A stretch of DNA of 64,000 bases from Kordiimonas marina (GTDB lineage Bacteria; Pseudomonadota; Alphaproteobacteria; Sphingomonadales; Kordiimonadaceae). The notes beneath the pieces were generated by a model, which saw only the letters and a program-made list of their open reading frames with translations, was not told the DNA's origin and searched no databases. A program made the translations under genes and the position numbers. The stretch lies in the NCBI RefSeq assembly GCF_023006325.1, contig NZ_JAINDF010000005.1, positions 62,001-126,000 of the forward strand, read 5' to 3'. This document shows, piece after piece, positions 41,428-51,395 of this stretch. The first letter of the stretch is position 1. Each line of letters opens with the position of its first letter.

Positions 41428-41462
41428 TTAACTTTGACTTAAAGGAAAAAGCCGATTATAGA
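41428..41462 (+). promoter_or_regulatory. mnmG-rsmG-parAB promoter with overlapping CtrA box
   Basis: TTGACT (41434-41439), a 17-bp spacer and TATAGA (41457-41462) make a good sigma-70 promoter 72 bp before mnmG. TTAACTTTGACTTAA at 41428-41442 is a perfect CtrA box (TTAA-N7-TTAA) and covers the -35. Such placing is known for CtrA-controlled promoters; whether it activates or represses here is not shown by sequence. Confidence 0.6.
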
Positions 41463-41533
41463 GCAGCGTCCGAGACTGCCTCTGAAGCGGTTTCGGTATG
41501 ATCTTTTAGGTTTGACGGAACGAGCGCATAATC

Positions 41534-43402
41534 ATGACGAGCTATGATGTCATTGTTATCGGGGGTGGACACGCAGGCGCGGAAGCGGCGGCGGCCTCTG
41601 CGCGCGTGGGCGCGAAGACGCTCCTTGTCACCCACAAGCCGGAAACCATCGGCGAGATGTCCTGTAACCCGGCGATCGGCGGCCTCGGCAAGGGCCACCT
41701 GGTGCGGGAGATCGACGCACTCGACGGCGTCATGGGCCGGGTCGCGGACGCTTCCGGAATCCAGTTCAAGCTTCTCAACCAGCGCAAGGGTCCCGCAGTG
41801 CAGGGACCGCGCTGCCAGTCGGACCGCAAGCTGTACCGCGAAGCGATGCAGGCGACGCTCGGCGCTTACCCGAACCTCACTATCCTAGGTGCGGCGGTTG
41901 AGGACCTGATGGTCGACCGCACGGGTGACAAGCCGCGCGTGACCGGTGTTATCACCGCCGATGGCACCGAGATCAAAGCGGGCGCGGTGATCCTGACGAC
42001 TGGGACATTCCTCCGCGGCCTCATCCATATCGGCGAGAAGAAAATCCCCGCGGGCCGCGTTGGCGAAGCGCCGGCGATGGGGCTCAGCGACACGCTGATG
42101 AGTATCGGCTTTGAGCTCGGCCGCCTCAAGACCGGTACACCCGCGCGTCTCGATGGCAGGACGATCAATTGGGCCGCGTGTGAGGAACAGCCGGGCGATA
42201 CGCCGCCGGTGCCTTTCTCGTTCATGACCCGTGAAATCACTGTGCCGCAGATCAGCTGTTACATGACCCGCACGCTCGAGACCACCCATGCAGTGATCCG
42301 GGAGAACCTGCACCGGGCGCCGATGTATTCCGGCCAGATCGACAGCAAGGGCCCGCGCTATTGCCCGTCGATCGAGGACAAGGTTGTCCGCTTCGCTGAC
42401 AAGACCAGCCACCAGGTGTTCCTGGAACCCGAGGGCCTCGATGACCACACGGTCTATCCGAACGGCATTTCGACCAGCCTGCCGGAAGAGGTGCAGGAGC
42501 AACTGATCCGCTCCATCCCCGGGCTCGAGAATGTCACCATCATCCGCCCGGGCTATGCGATTGAATATGACTATATCGACCCGCGCGAGCTGAAGCCGAC
42601 ATTGGAGACCCGCCGGGCCGATGGCCTCTATCTCGCGGGCCAGATCAACGGCACCACGGGCTATGAGGAAGCGGCGGCGCAAGGCCTGATGGCGGGTGCG
42701 AACGCCGCGCGCGCGACCGGTGGTTCCGCGCCTTTCATCCTCGACCGCGCCGATGCTTATATCGGGGTGATGATCGATGACCTGGTCACCCAGGGCACGC
42801 GGGAGCCATACCGTATGTTCACGAGCCGGGCGGAATACCGCCTGCTCTTGCGTGCGGATAATGCCGACCAGCGGCTGACTGAAAAGGGCGAGGCTGTCGG
42901 GCTTGTCGGGACCGAACGGTCTGATGCCTACGCGCTCAAGAAAGCTGCACTGATGGCGGGCAGGGCGAAGCTGCATGGTGTGTCGCTCACGCCCAATGAA
43001 GCGGTGAAGCACGGCCTGAAGATCAATCAGGACGGTATCCGCCGGGACGGCGAAACCCTGCTGGCCTTCAATGATATTGATTACGCCAAGCTGCAGACGA
43101 TCTGGCCGGAGGAGCTTTCGGGCGTTGACGCGGCGACGGTGAAACAGCTTGAAATCGACGCCATGTATAAAAGCTATCTGGAACGCCAGGCGCAGGACGT
43201 TGCCGCCTTCCGCCGTGACGAAGCGCTGGAGATTCCGGAAAGCCTGGACTTCGACAGCGTCATTGGCCTTTCCAATGAAATGCGTGAGAAATTCAAAGCG
43301 GCCCGGCCGACCACGCTGGGGGCTGCGGCCCGGATCGCGGGGGTGACCCCGGCGGCGCTTACGCTCATCCTCGGGCACATCAAAAAGCGCAAGGCCGCCT
43401 GA
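41534..43402 (+). CDS. mnmG: tRNA uridine-5-carboxymethylaminomethyl modification enzyme MnmG
   Basis: FAD-dependent partner of MnmE. The dinucleotide motif is [21 protein letters not shown], followed by the [24 protein letters not shown] signature, [17 protein letters not shown], and the GidA 2 segment [23 protein letters not shown]. The C-terminal helical domain is complete. 622 residues. It is transcribed with mnmE, rsmG, parA and parB in the order usual for oriC-proximal alphaproteobacterial chromosomes. Confidence 0.97.
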   Translation: MTSYDVIVIGGGHAGAEAAAASARVGAKTLLVTHKPETIGEMSCNPAIGGLGKGHLVREIDALDGVMGRVADASGIQFKLLNQRKGPAVQGPRCQSDRKLYREAMQATLGAYPNLTILGAAVEDLMVDRTGDKPRVTGVITADGTEIKAGAVILTTGTFLRGLIHIGEKKIPAGRVGEAPAMGLSDTLMSIGFELGRLKTGTPARLDGRTINWAACEEQPGDTPPVPFSFMTREITVPQISCYMTRTLETTHAVIRENLHRAPMYSGQIDSKGPRYCPSIEDKVVRFADKTSHQVFLEPEGLDDHTVYPNGISTSLPEEVQEQLIRSIPGLENVTIIRPGYAIEYDYIDPRELKPTLETRRADGLYLAGQINGTTGYEEAAAQGLMAGANAARATGGSAPFILDRADAYIGVMIDDLVTQGTREPYRMFTSRAEYRLLLRADNADQRLTEKGEAVGLVGTERSDAYALKKAALMAGRAKLHGVSLTPNEAVKHGLKINQDGIRRDGETLLAFNDIDYAKLQTIWPEELSGVDAATVKQLEIDAMYKSYLERQAQDVAAFRRDEALEIPESLDFDSVIGLSNEMREKFKAARPTTLGAAARIAGVTPAALTLILGHIKKRKAA

Positions 43403-43416
43403 ACGGACAGTGATGT

Positions 43417-44040
43417 ATGACCTATGGTCCCGATGAGTTTGCCGCAGAAACCCATGTTTCACGTGAAACACTCGACAAGCTGAAAATCTACGCCAGGCTT
43501 CTGGCTAAGTGGCAGAAGGCGAAAAATCTTGTCGCCAATTCGACCATCGAAGCCATGTGGCAGCGCCATTTCCTCGATTCGGCCCAGATGGCCCCGCACC
43601 TCAAATCGGTGTTCGGGGACAGGAAACTGACCATGCTGGATATCGGTTCTGGCGCCGGTTTTCCCGGTCTTGTCCTCGCGATCATGGGTGTGGGCCATGC
43701 CCATATGGTTGAAGCGAACGGACGCAAATGCATTTTCATGGGCCAGGTTTCACGTGAAACATCGGCCGAAGCGACCATCCATAATGTCAGAATCGAGGAA
43801 ATCGAGCCGTTTCCAGTGGATGTTGTGATATCCCGGGCATGTGCGCGTGTCAGCCAACTGCTCGATTGGGCGGCGCCTTTCCTGTCGGATACCACAGAAA
43901 TGTGGCTCCTGAAGGGGGAAGGGGCGGATGAGGAATTGACCGAAGCGCAAAGCTGTTGGAAGATGACGGTAGACCGTTATGGAAGCCTTTCGGACCCGGG
44001 TGGGGTGGTTCTCAGGCTTTCTGGCATAAAAAAGCTATAA
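43417..44040 (+). CDS. rsmG: 16S rRNA (guanine527-N7)-methyltransferase RsmG
   Basis: Methylates G527 of 16S rRNA with SAM; its loss gives low-level streptomycin resistance in many bacteria. SAM motif LDIGSGAGFPGLVLAIMG, preceded by WQRHFLDSAQM, and later VISRACARVSQLLDWAAPFL. 207 residues. Two parS sites fall within the coding sequence and encode VSRET in both places, near residue 13 and near residue 110. It is 14 bp after mnmG and 49 bp before parA. Confidence 0.96.
   Translation: MTYGPDEFAAETHVSRETLDKLKIYARLLAKWQKAKNLVANSTIEAMWQRHFLDSAQMAPHLKSVFGDRKLTMLDIGSGAGFPGLVLAIMGVGHAHMVEANGRKCIFMGQVSRETSAEATIHNVRIEEIEPFPVDVVISRACARVSQLLDWAAPFLSDTTEMWLLKGEGADEELTEAQSCWKMTVDRYGSLSDPGGVVLRLSGIKKL
43455..43470. 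promoter_or_regulatory. parS site 3, 5' part of rsmG
   Basis: TGTTTCACGTGAAACA is the exact parS consensus, inside the rsmG reading frame at codons for HVSRET. Confidence 0.95.
43746..43761. promoter_or_regulatory. parS site 4, middle of rsmG
   Basis: GGTTTCACGTGAAACA differs from parS at one outer base, with the CACGTG core and both TTTC/GAAA arms intact. It also encodes VSRET in RsmG. Confidence 0.88.
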
Positions 44041-44089
44041 CAGTTTGTTTTGGGGGCACTTCTTCTGCCCACCCGAAGGGAGTGACGGG

Positions 44090-44887
44090 ATGCAGCACGG
44101 GGCTGGCGCACATATCATTGCCGTAGCCAATCAAAAAGGCGGAGTCGGCAAAACCACCACCGCAATTAACCTGGCAACCGCGATGGCCGCGGTCAAAAAG
44201 AGGGTCCTGATCCTCGATCTCGACCCACAGGGTAACGCCAGCACCGGCTTCGGCATCAACCGCCACAACCGCGAAATCACCTCCTATGATGTGGTTCTGG
44301 GCGCGGCGCCGCTCGATGATGCGGTCATGCCCACGGAAGTGCCTGGGCTTTCGATCGTGCCGTCGACTGTCGACCTGTCCGGCGCCGACCTTGAGCTGGC
44401 CGAGCTGCCGCACCGAAATTTCCGTCTGCGCTATGCGCTTGAAAAAGCCCAGGCGCGTGAGACATATGACTATATTCTCATTGATTGCCCGCCGTCCTTG
44501 TCGCTCCTGACCATCAATGCGCTGGTGGCGGCCGATTCTGTTCTGGTGCCGCTCCAGTGTGAGTTTTTCGCGCTCGAAGGTCTCAGCCTGCTTCTGAGAA
44601 CGGTTGAGCAGGTACGCGAAAGCCTCAACCCGCACCTCACCATCAACGGTGTCGTGCTGACCATGTTCGACAAGCGCAACAACCTGTCCGACCAGGTGGC
44701 GGGCGATGTGCGCGACTATCTGGGCGACAAGGTCTATAAAACTGTGATTCCGCGTAATGTGCGCATTTCCGAGGCGCCAAGCCACGGCAAACCGGCGCTT
44801 CTGTATGATCACCGCTGCGTTGGCAGCCAGGCTTATATCAAGCTCGCGCGGGAGCTTCTTGGCCGTGACCGCAAGGTTGCTGCATAA
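44090..44887 (+). CDS. parA: Chromosome partitioning ATPase ParA
   Basis: Walker-type ATPase that moves ParB-parS complexes to segregate origins. IIAVANQKGGVGKTTTAINLATAMA holds the deviant Walker A; LILDLDPQGNASTGFG and YDYILIDCPPSLSLLTINAL follow, and ISEAPSHGKPALLYD is near the end. There is no N-terminal DNA-binding domain, so it is the short chromosomal (Soj) type, 265 residues. GGGAGTG precedes ATG 44090. It is 33 bp before parB. Confidence 0.96.
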   Translation: MQHGAGAHIIAVANQKGGVGKTTTAINLATAMAAVKKRVLILDLDPQGNASTGFGINRHNREITSYDVVLGAAPLDDAVMPTEVPGLSIVPSTVDLSGADLELAELPHRNFRLRYALEKAQARETYDYILIDCPPSLSLLTINALVAADSVLVPLQCEFFALEGLSLLLRTVEQVRESLNPHLTINGVVLTMFDKRNNLSDQVAGDVRDYLGDKVYKTVIPRNVRISEAPSHGKPALLYDHRCVGSQAYIKLARELLGRDRKVAA

Positions 44888-44920
44888 GTCAATAAAAACA
44901 ATAAGTTAGGGTATGTTGTT

Positions 44921-45829
44921 ATGGTAAAAACAGTCCGTAAAGGCTTGGGGAAGGGCCTGTCCGCTCTGCTGGCTGACGATCGGCCGCCGCTTGAGGGACA
45001 GGATATCTCGATCGGGAAACCGACAGCGTCTGGCTCTGGTCGCCGCCACTTGCCGATTGAATTCCTCGAACGCAATGCCGCCCAGCCGCGCCGTCATTTT
45101 GACGAAGCCGCGATTGGTGAGCTGGCCGCGTCGATCAAGGACAAGGGGCTGTTGCAGCCGATCCTGGTGCGGGAGGTTGGCCCCGAACGTTATCAGATCG
45201 TCGCAGGCGAACGCCGCTGGCGCGCGGCCCAGAAGGCAGGCATCCACGAAGTCCCTGTCGTCGTGCGGGAACTGACGGACAGTGAAGTCCTTGAGATCGC
45301 CATTATCGAGAATATCCAGCGTCAGGACCTGACCGCGATCGAGGAAGCCCTCGGGTTCAGGGCGCTGATGGAAGAATTCGGCCACACCCAGGAAGCGGTG
45401 GCCGAGCTTGTCGGCAAAAGCCGCAGCCATGTCACAAACCTGATGCGTCTCCTGACCTTGCCTGAAAAGGTTCAGGTCATGGTGGAAGCTGCGGAGCTTT
45501 CCATGGGCCATGCCCGGGCACTCATCGGGGCCGAGGATCCGGTTGCCCTGGCGCAGCGTATCGTGCGGGAGGGCCTGAGCGTCCGCCAGACCGAGGCGCT
45601 CGCCAATGAAGCCAAGGGCAAGGTAAAGCGCGAGCCGCGTCCGGGCGGCAGCGGATCTGGCAAGAAGAAGGATGCCGATACCGTCGCGCTGGAGAAAGAC
45701 CTCAGCGCTGCGACCGGCCTCAAGGTGTCCATCGACCATGAAGGTGAAGGCGGCCGTGTGACCATTGTGTACGAAACGCTTGAGGAGCTGGACGAGCTGT
45801 GCTCGAAACTGGGCGTTTGCGGCTTCTGA
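44921..45829 (+). CDS. parB: Chromosome partitioning protein ParB
   Basis: CTP-dependent clamp that loads at parS. The N-terminal ParA-interacting KGLGKGLSALLAD is followed by PRRHFDEAAIGELAASIKDKGLLQPILVR, the GERRWRAAQKAG CTP-binding box, IENIQRQDLTAIEEALGF, and the helix-turn-helix QEAVAELVGKSRSHVTNLMRLL. The C-terminal dimer domain ends VTIVYETLEELDELCSKL. 302 residues. Four parS sites lie within 4 kb upstream. A bidirectional terminator follows. Confidence 0.96.
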   Translation: MVKTVRKGLGKGLSALLADDRPPLEGQDISIGKPTASGSGRRHLPIEFLERNAAQPRRHFDEAAIGELAASIKDKGLLQPILVREVGPERYQIVAGERRWRAAQKAGIHEVPVVVRELTDSEVLEIAIIENIQRQDLTAIEEALGFRALMEEFGHTQEAVAELVGKSRSHVTNLMRLLTLPEKVQVMVEAAELSMGHARALIGAEDPVALAQRIVREGLSVRQTEALANEAKGKVKREPRPGGSGSGKKKDADTVALEKDLSAATGLKVSIDHEGEGGRVTIVYETLEELDELCSKLGVCGF

Positions 45830-45852
45830 TAAACCCCGCAGGTTAAAATGCA

Positions 45853-45883
45853 AAAGGCCCGGCAATGCGACCGGGCCTTTTTA
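45853..45883. terminator. Bidirectional terminator between parB and gshB
   Basis: AAAGGCCCGG-CAATGCGA-CCGGGCCTTT followed by TTA is a 10-bp stem with A and T flanks, lying between converging stops at 45829 and 45904. Confidence 0.85.
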
Positions 45884-45903
45884 TAACATATTGATATTAC
45901 TGG

Positions 45904-46857
45904 CTATTTATCGATTTTCCATTCAATCGCGTTCCAGATGTCAGCCTCCAGCTTCACATCATCGAAGCGGTTGATCGCCAGAATACCGGTCGGTGAGGTG
46001 ACGTTGACTTCGGTCAGCCAGCCGTCGATCACATCGATACCGACGAAAATCAGCCCCAGCCGCTTGAGTTCGGGGCCAAGCCGGTTACAGATTTCCTTCT
46101 CCCGTGGCGTCAGGTCGGACTTTTCCGCCCGACCGCCAGCCACCAGGTTCGACCGGACTTCGCCGCGCGCGGGTACGCGGTTGATGGCGCCGAGCGGTTC
46201 ACCGTCGATCAGGATAATGCGCTTGTCGCCTTCGCGGACTTGCGGCAGGAAACGCTGCACCATCACGGGTTCCCGGCTCAGGTTGGTGAACATTTCCATC
46301 AGGCTGCTGAGGTTGGAATCGTCCGTCTTCAGGTGGAAAATGCCTTCGCCGCCGTTGCCATAAAGCGGTTTGACGATGATTTCGCCATGTTCCTTGCGGA
46401 AAGCCTGCACTTCATCGAGCCGGCGAGTGATCAGGGTCGGGGGCATCAGGTCGGCGAATTTGGTGACGAACAGCTTTTCGGGCGCGTTCCTGACCGAAAC
46501 CGGGTCATTGACCACCAGCGTGCCGGGCTGCACCAGTTCAAGCAGGTGGGTCGCGGTGATATAGGCCATGTCAAACGGTGGGTCCTGGCGCATCAGCACC
46601 ACGTCCATATCGCTGATGTCGATAATCTCCGGATCGCCGAAGCTATAGTGATTATCCTTCTCCTGCCGCACGATCATGCGGTGGGCCCGGGCAACCACCT
46701 GGCCGTGGCGGTAGCTCAGGTCCTCCGGCAGATAGTGCCACAGCGTATGGCCGCGGGCCTGGGCCTCGAGCGCGAGCGCGAAGCTGCTGTCGCCTTCGAT
46801 ATTGATGCCGTGCATCGGGTCCATCTGGATCGCGACCTTGAGGGACTGTGCTGTCAT
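45904..46857 (-). CDS. gshB: Glutathione synthetase
   Basis: Joins gamma-glutamylcysteine and glycine with ATP. ATP-grasp fold: [25 protein letters not shown] at the start, [38 protein letters not shown] (ATP-binding Gly loop), [32 protein letters not shown] and [20 protein letters not shown] with metal ligands. 317 residues, the bacterial GshB length. It is downstream of yraN and rsmI in a leftward run, an order common in alphaproteobacteria. Confidence 0.96.
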   Translation of the reverse strand: MTAQSLKVAIQMDPMHGINIEGDSSFALALEAQARGHTLWHYLPEDLSYRHGQVVARAHRMIVRQEKDNHYSFGDPEIIDISDMDVVLMRQDPPFDMAYITATHLLELVQPGTLVVNDPVSVRNAPEKLFVTKFADLMPPTLITRRLDEVQAFRKEHGEIIVKPLYGNGGEGIFHLKTDDSNLSSLMEMFTNLSREPVMVQRFLPQVREGDKRIILIDGEPLGAINRVPARGEVRSNLVAGGRAEKSDLTPREKEICNRLGPELKRLGLIFVGIDVIDGWLTEVNVTSPTGILAINRFDDVKLEADIWNAIEWKIDK

Positions 46858-46915
46858 AATGGTTTGGCCTTTTTAAACGGCGCCCGGAGGATGGGCGGCT
46901 TGCTGATCGTTTTTG

Positions 46916-47281
46916 TTAATACCCGGTTGGGCGCCAGGCGTCCATGATATGGGCGGGCAGGCGCCAGGGTACAATGGCGATAACATCAAATCTTAGCGAG
47001 AAAACGCCTTGGGGCTGCCTTGCGAGCCATTCGCTGGCGGCGCGCTCGATACGCTGGCGCTGGGTCGTGCTGATGGCCTCAAGGGCGGTTTCACGTCTTG
47101 CGCGCGCCTTGACCTCGACAATGGCAATCCGCCTACCGCGCCGTGCGATGAGGTCAATTTCCCCGGTGCGGCCCCGGAAGCGCCGCGCGACAATATGGTA
47201 GCCTTTAAGGCTGAGCCACGCCGCCGCGAGGGTTTCGGCCCGGCGTCCGCGTCTTTCCGCGTCTTTCCGTTTCTCGCTCAT
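46916..47281 (-). CDS. yraN: UPF0102/YraN family protein
   Basis: A 121-residue predicted nuclease-fold protein. RFRGRTGEIDLIARRGRRIAIVEVKARARRE has the Glu-Asp...Glu-x-Lys pattern of the PD-(D/E)XK fold, preceded by ETLAAAWLSLKGYHIVARR. Function is not established; structural relatives are Holliday-junction resolvases. Its start overlaps the rsmI stop by 4 bp, so translation is probably coupled. Confidence 0.9.
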   Translation of the reverse strand: MSEKRKDAERRGRRAETLAAAWLSLKGYHIVARRFRGRTGEIDLIARRGRRIAIVEVKARARRETALEAISTTQRQRIERAASEWLARQPQGVFSLRFDVIAIVPWRLPAHIMDAWRPTGY

Positions 47282-48150
47282 CCGTCCCTTGCACCTGTAA
47301 GCTCAAGCGCCTTGTTATATATGTCTTTTTTTCGTTCACCGGTGAGTTCTGCGACAAAGGCTGCAGCCGATTTCACGCTCATATGTTCAAGGGATACTTT
47401 AAGAAGCTTCTCGGTTTCAAATTCAGTCGTTCCAGACGACTTATGTTTTTCACCGGCGCCGATGACCACGACGACTTCCCCTTTCGGGGACCCGGCTTCG
47501 GCATAATGGGCGGATAGTTCCTCAAGCGTGCCGCGCCGGACTTCCTCGAACTTTTTGGTCAGTTCCCGGCACACGGCGGCGGGGCGGGGGCCCAGAGACG
47601 CATAGGCATCTTTAAGGCAGTCGGGCAGGCGTTTGGCGCTTTCATAGAAAACCAGGCTGGCGGGTGTGTGTTCTTCCCCCGTGAACCAGGTCTGACGGGC
47701 TTGGCTTTTCACCGGCGGAAAGCCCATGAACAGAAACCTGTCTGTCGGCAGACCGGCGAGCGACAGCGCGGTAATAGCTGCGCACGGCCCAGGGATTGAG
47801 GTGACGAAATGGCCGGCATCCTGGGCTTCGGCGACCAGCTTGAAGCCCGGGTCGGAGATCAGCGGCGTGCCTGCATCGGAGACAAGAGCCACGCTTTTGC
47901 CTTCCGCGATGGCGGCCAGAAGCTTCGGCCGCTGGTGGGCACCATTGTGCTCATGATAGGGCAGAAGCGGCTTTTTGATGAGGTAGGCGGTCAAAAGCTT
48001 GGCGGTAAGCCGCGTGTCCTCGCAGGCGATCATATCGACATTCGATAGCACGTGGCGGGCGCGGCTGCTGATATCGGCGAGGTTGCCGATCGGCGTCGCG
48101 ACCACATAAAGGCCGGAGACAATTTTTTGGTCGCACCTGATTTCAGCCAT
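47278..48150 (-). CDS. rsmI: 16S rRNA (cytidine1402-2'-O)-methyltransferase RsmI
   Basis: Methylates the ribose of C1402 in 16S rRNA with SAM. LYVVATPIGNLADISSRARHVL is the N-terminal signature; IACEDTRLTAKLL, SVALVSDAGTPLISDPGF and VTSIPGPCAAITALSLAGLPTDRFLFMGFPP follow. 290 residues. It is divergent from an LpoA-type lipoprotein gene, the same pairing seen in enterobacteria (rsmI/lpoA), and overlaps yraN by 4 bp. Confidence 0.95.
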   Translation of the reverse strand: MAEIRCDQKIVSGLYVVATPIGNLADISSRARHVLSNVDMIACEDTRLTAKLLTAYLIKKPLLPYHEHNGAHQRPKLLAAIAEGKSVALVSDAGTPLISDPGFKLVAEAQDAGHFVTSIPGPCAAITALSLAGLPTDRFLFMGFPPVKSQARQTWFTGEEHTPASLVFYESAKRLPDCLKDAYASLGPRPAAVCRELTKKFEEVRRGTLEELSAHYAEAGSPKGEVVVVIGAGEKHKSSGTTEFETEKLLKVSLEHMSVKSAAAFVAELTGERKKDIYNKALELTGARDG

Positions 48151-48261
48151 CTTTTATGTCCATGTTTGCAATAATTTACACCGTGGGTATTTCCCGATAG
48201 GGTGCAGCCCGGATAGGGTGTAAAGGAACTTAACCCCAGCCACAAAACACCAAGGTCGGAC

Positions 48262-49632
48262 ATGGTTGCAAGAGGCATCGGACATTTCCTGCAAAAGCTG
48301 CTGATTTTCGCGGGTCTTATCATGCTTTCTGCTTGTGGCCCGGAAACGCCGCCGCCCTCGGCTCGGGTGTCAGCGCCTGAAAAGGCGGCAGCTTCCCAGA
48401 CGACAAGATCAGACCAAGCGGCGCCGGCGGATGTCACTGCTCCTTCTGAAGCGTCTTTCAAGGTGGCGATCCTGCTGCCGCTTTCCGGTCCCGAACGGGA
48501 TGCCGGGTCTGCGCTTTTGAAGGCGGCGGCGATGGCGCTTTTCGACGCCTATGACCCGCGGATCAGCTTGATGCCGTTCGATACCAAGGGCGACCCGGCC
48601 GGGGCGGCTGACGCGGCCCGGAAGGCTGTTGATTCCGGCGCGCAGATCGTGCTTGGTCCGCTGTTGGGGGACAATGTGCGCGCGGCGGGGGAGGTGCTTA
48701 CGCCTCTCCATATCCCGCTTCTTGGGTTTTCGAATGACAGCCGGGTCGCGGCGCCCGGCCGCTATATCCTTGGTTTTCTGCCGGAAACCGAAATCCAGCG
48801 CGTGATCGACTATACCACCAGCAAGGGCCTGGAACGCTATGCGGCGCTGCTGCCCGAAGGCCTTTATGGCGATAGGGTCCGCGCGGCGTTCGGGGATGCG
48901 GTCTCGGCAGGTGGCGGCCAGATCATGGCGATGGAAAGTTATCCCCCGGACGCGAAAGAGGCGGAAGAGCCGATCAAGGCGCTCGCGCGGTATGACGCCC
49001 GGCGCCGGGCGCTCAGGAGCGAGGTGCGGTTTTTGCGGTCGCTCGACGATGACATGACCGATGAAGTCGCGGAAAACCTTGAAAAGGCTGAGAAGCTGGA
49101 CCCAGTCCCCTATGACGTGGTGCTGGTGCCGGAAGGTGGGTCGCTCTTGAGGACCGTGGCGACGCTCCTGTCCTTTTATGAGGTTGACCCCGACAAGGTG
49201 AAATATATCGGCACAGGGCTGTGGAACGACCCTGCGATCCTGAAGGAACCGTCCCTGCAGGGTGGTTGGTTCGCGGCCCCCGATCCTGAAAAACCGTCTG
49301 CCTTCATGGCCCGGTTCCAGAAAATGTATGACGAGACCCCGCCGCGCATTACCACCATCGCCTATGATGCCATGAGCCTGGTGGCGACGCTGGCGCGCGG
49401 CTGGAGCGGTAAGGCGGACGACAATCCCTTTGATGCCAAATACTTAACGGACGAACACGGTTTCTCAGGCGTTGATGGCCTGTTCCGGCTGCAGCCGGAT
49501 GGTCTGAACGAACGGGCGCTGGCGATTTTGGAGGTCGCGAAAGACGGCTTCCATGTGGTCGACCCGGCCGAGACGGCGTTCCCGGCGTTTGGCTTTTCGC
49601 TCAGGCAAGCAGTTTCCCAAGGAGATAATTGA
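48262..49632 (+). CDS. Penicillin-binding-protein activator (LpoA-like lipoprotein)
   Basis: Lipoprotein signal with lipobox LSAC near residue 24, a Pro/Ala-rich tether, then a type 1 periplasmic-binding fold from about residue 65: FKVAILLPLSGPERDAGSALLKAAAMALFD, AQIVLGPLLGDNVRAAGEVL, IPLLGFSNDSRVAAPGRYILGF and KYIGTGLWNDPAILKEPSL. This is the C-terminal domain of E. coli LpoA, which stimulates PBP1A; the N-terminal TPR half is absent, as usual in alphaproteobacteria. 456 residues. Its last 32 bp overlap the converging hemW gene. Confidence 0.85.
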   Translation: MVARGIGHFLQKLLIFAGLIMLSACGPETPPPSARVSAPEKAAASQTTRSDQAAPADVTAPSEASFKVAILLPLSGPERDAGSALLKAAAMALFDAYDPRISLMPFDTKGDPAGAADAARKAVDSGAQIVLGPLLGDNVRAAGEVLTPLHIPLLGFSNDSRVAAPGRYILGFLPETEIQRVIDYTTSKGLERYAALLPEGLYGDRVRAAFGDAVSAGGGQIMAMESYPPDAKEAEEPIKALARYDARRRALRSEVRFLRSLDDDMTDEVAENLEKAEKLDPVPYDVVLVPEGGSLLRTVATLLSFYEVDPDKVKYIGTGLWNDPAILKEPSLQGGWFAAPDPEKPSAFMARFQKMYDETPPRITTIAYDAMSLVATLARGWSGKADDNPFDAKYLTDEHGFSGVDGLFRLQPDGLNERALAILEVAKDGFHVVDPAETAFPAFGFSLRQAVSQGDN

Positions 49633-50812
49633 GAAGCGGCCGCCCCTTGGGGGTGAGCGCAAGGCGGGAGCCTGACTGTTGCAGGTAGCCGCCTGCCGTC
49701 AGCTCCTGCAACATTTCCGCGTTTATTACTGTTGCCGCTGCAACACCGAAGCGGTTTTCGAGCGCTTTCAGGTCAATCCCCTCCATGAGCCTGAGGCCCA
49801 TCATCAAAGCTTCGACCATCCGATCTTCCGCTAAGACGGTTTCGATGTCTTGGGTGCCATGACCATGGGCGCGGACGGAGGCGAGCCAATCTTCCGGGCG
49901 TTTGATCTGCGCGGTCGCCGATGCGGCGCCGAAATCAGGGTGCGGGGCGCGGCCATGGGCGCCGGGGCCGATGCCGAGATAGAAATCCCCCTGCCAATAG
50001 GACAGATTGTGGCGCGATTCCTCGCCCGGCCGGGCGTGGTTCGAGATTTCGTAGGCGGGGAGCCCGGCTTTGTCGGTCATCTCCAGCGTGAGGTCATAAA
50101 GCGCGGCGGCTTCGTCTTCATCCGGTAGGGTGAATTTCCCGCGCTGGAACTGGTGGTAGAAGGCGGTGCCTTCCTCGATGGTCAGCTGATAGAGTGACAG
50201 GTGGCTCATGCCGAAAGCCAGCGCTTCGGAAAGCTCCTGCCGCCAGTCAGTAAGGCTTTGGCCAGGACGGGCATAGATCAAGTCGAAGCTGGCGCGGCCA
50301 AAATTGTCCCGCGCGACTTCTAAAGCCTTCAGGGCTTCTTCGACAGTATGCAGGCGGCCAAGAAACTGGAGTGCGTCATCCCTCAGCGACTGGATGCCGA
50401 TCGAAAGCCGGTTGACCCCAGCCTGCCGGTAAGCCCGGAAGCGCCCGGCTTCAACGCTCGACGGGTTGGCTTCCAGCGTGATCTCGATCTCGCTTTCGGG
50501 GGCCCAGGCGGAACGGACCTCATCGATCACCGCGGCGACGGTGTCCGGCTCCATCAGGCTCGGGGTGCCGCCGCCAAAAAAGATCGAACTGGCTTTCAGG
50601 TTGGGGTAAAGCCCGGTGAAATGGCGGATTTCAGTCACGAGTGCATTCCGCCAGTCAGCGTGGGAGATTTCATCCCGCACATGGCTGTTGAAGTCGCAGT
50701 AAGGGCATTTCTTCAGGCAGAAGGGCCAATGCACATAAATGGCGGCCGGCCCTTCGTGCGGGCTGGCGGGAAGCGCGGGCGCTTCCACGTCAGGCCTGTT
50801 TGAAGCAGGCAT
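49601..50812 (-). CDS. hemW: Radical SAM heme chaperone HemW
   Basis: Delivers heme to respiratory proteins; formerly annotated as HemN-like. [21 protein letters not shown] contains the CxxxCxxC 4Fe-4S motif in the HemW order, then [59 protein letters not shown] and [14 protein letters not shown]. The C-terminal winged-helix part ends [17 protein letters not shown]. 403 residues from ATG 50812, overlapping rdgB by 23 bp; GTG 50788 is a possible later start. It lacks the extra N-terminal Cys of true HemN. Confidence 0.93.
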   Translation of the reverse strand: MPASNRPDVEAPALPASPHEGPAAIYVHWPFCLKKCPYCDFNSHVRDEISHADWRNALVTEIRHFTGLYPNLKASSIFFGGGTPSLMEPDTVAAVIDEVRSAWAPESEIEITLEANPSSVEAGRFRAYRQAGVNRLSIGIQSLRDDALQFLGRLHTVEEALKALEVARDNFGRASFDLIYARPGQSLTDWRQELSEALAFGMSHLSLYQLTIEEGTAFYHQFQRGKFTLPDEDEAAALYDLTLEMTDKAGLPAYEISNHARPGEESRHNLSYWQGDFYLGIGPGAHGRAPHPDFGAASATAQIKRPEDWLASVRAHGHGTQDIETVLAEDRMVEALMMGLRLMEGIDLKALENRFGVAAATVINAEMLQELTAGGYLQQSGSRLALTPKGRPLLNYLLGKLLA

Positions 50813-51392
50813 CGATCAACTGCCGGAAGGCGTTCGCCCGGTGGCTCATGGCGTGTTTGGCCTGGGGTTCCATTTCGGCGAAGGTGATGTCATGGCCTTC
50901 GGGGATGAAGACGGGGTCATAGCCGAAGCCCTTGTCGCCGCGCATCGGCCAGGTGAGCGTGCCGAACACCTTGCCCTCGAAGCTTTCCATATGGCCGTCG
51001 GGCCAGGCGAGCGTGAGCGCGCAGGTGAAATTGGCGCTTTTGTCCGGGTTGTCGCCCAGGCGGTCATGCACCAGCTGCATCGCGAGGGTGAAGTCTTTTT
51101 CGGGCCCGGCCCAGCGTGCGCTATAGATGCCCGGCGCGCCGTCAAGTCCGGCGACCTCAAGCCCGCTGTCGTCCGCAAGCGCGGGCAGGCCGGAGGCTTT
51201 GGCGGCGGCGAGCGCCTTGATCTCGGCGTTGGCGATGAAGGTGGTGCCGTCCTCGACCGGCTCCGGCAGGCCAAGGTCCCCGGCGGAGACGGTCTCAACG
51301 CCGAACGGCGCCAGAAGCTCGCCGATTTCGCGGACCTTGCCTTTATTGTGGCTGGCGATGACCAGCTTGCTGCCGTCGAAATGCCGCGCCAT
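50790..51392 (-). CDS. rdgB: dITP/XTP pyrophosphatase RdgB
   Basis: Hydrolyses inosine, xanthosine and deoxy-inosine triphosphates to keep them out of nucleic acids. [22 protein letters not shown] is the N-terminal signature; [55 protein letters not shown] and [13 protein letters not shown]-type end ([13 protein letters not shown]). 200 residues. It starts 3 bp after rph and overlaps hemW, forming the rph-rdgB-hemW operon. Confidence 0.95.
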   Translation of the reverse strand: MARHFDGSKLVIASHNKGKVREIGELLAPFGVETVSAGDLGLPEPVEDGTTFIANAEIKALAAAKASGLPALADDSGLEVAGLDGAPGIYSARWAGPEKDFTLAMQLVHDRLGDNPDKSANFTCALTLAWPDGHMESFEGKVFGTLTWPMRGDKGFGYDPVFIPEGHDITFAEMEPQAKHAMSHRANAFRQLIDACFKQA

Positions 51393-51395
51393 GGA

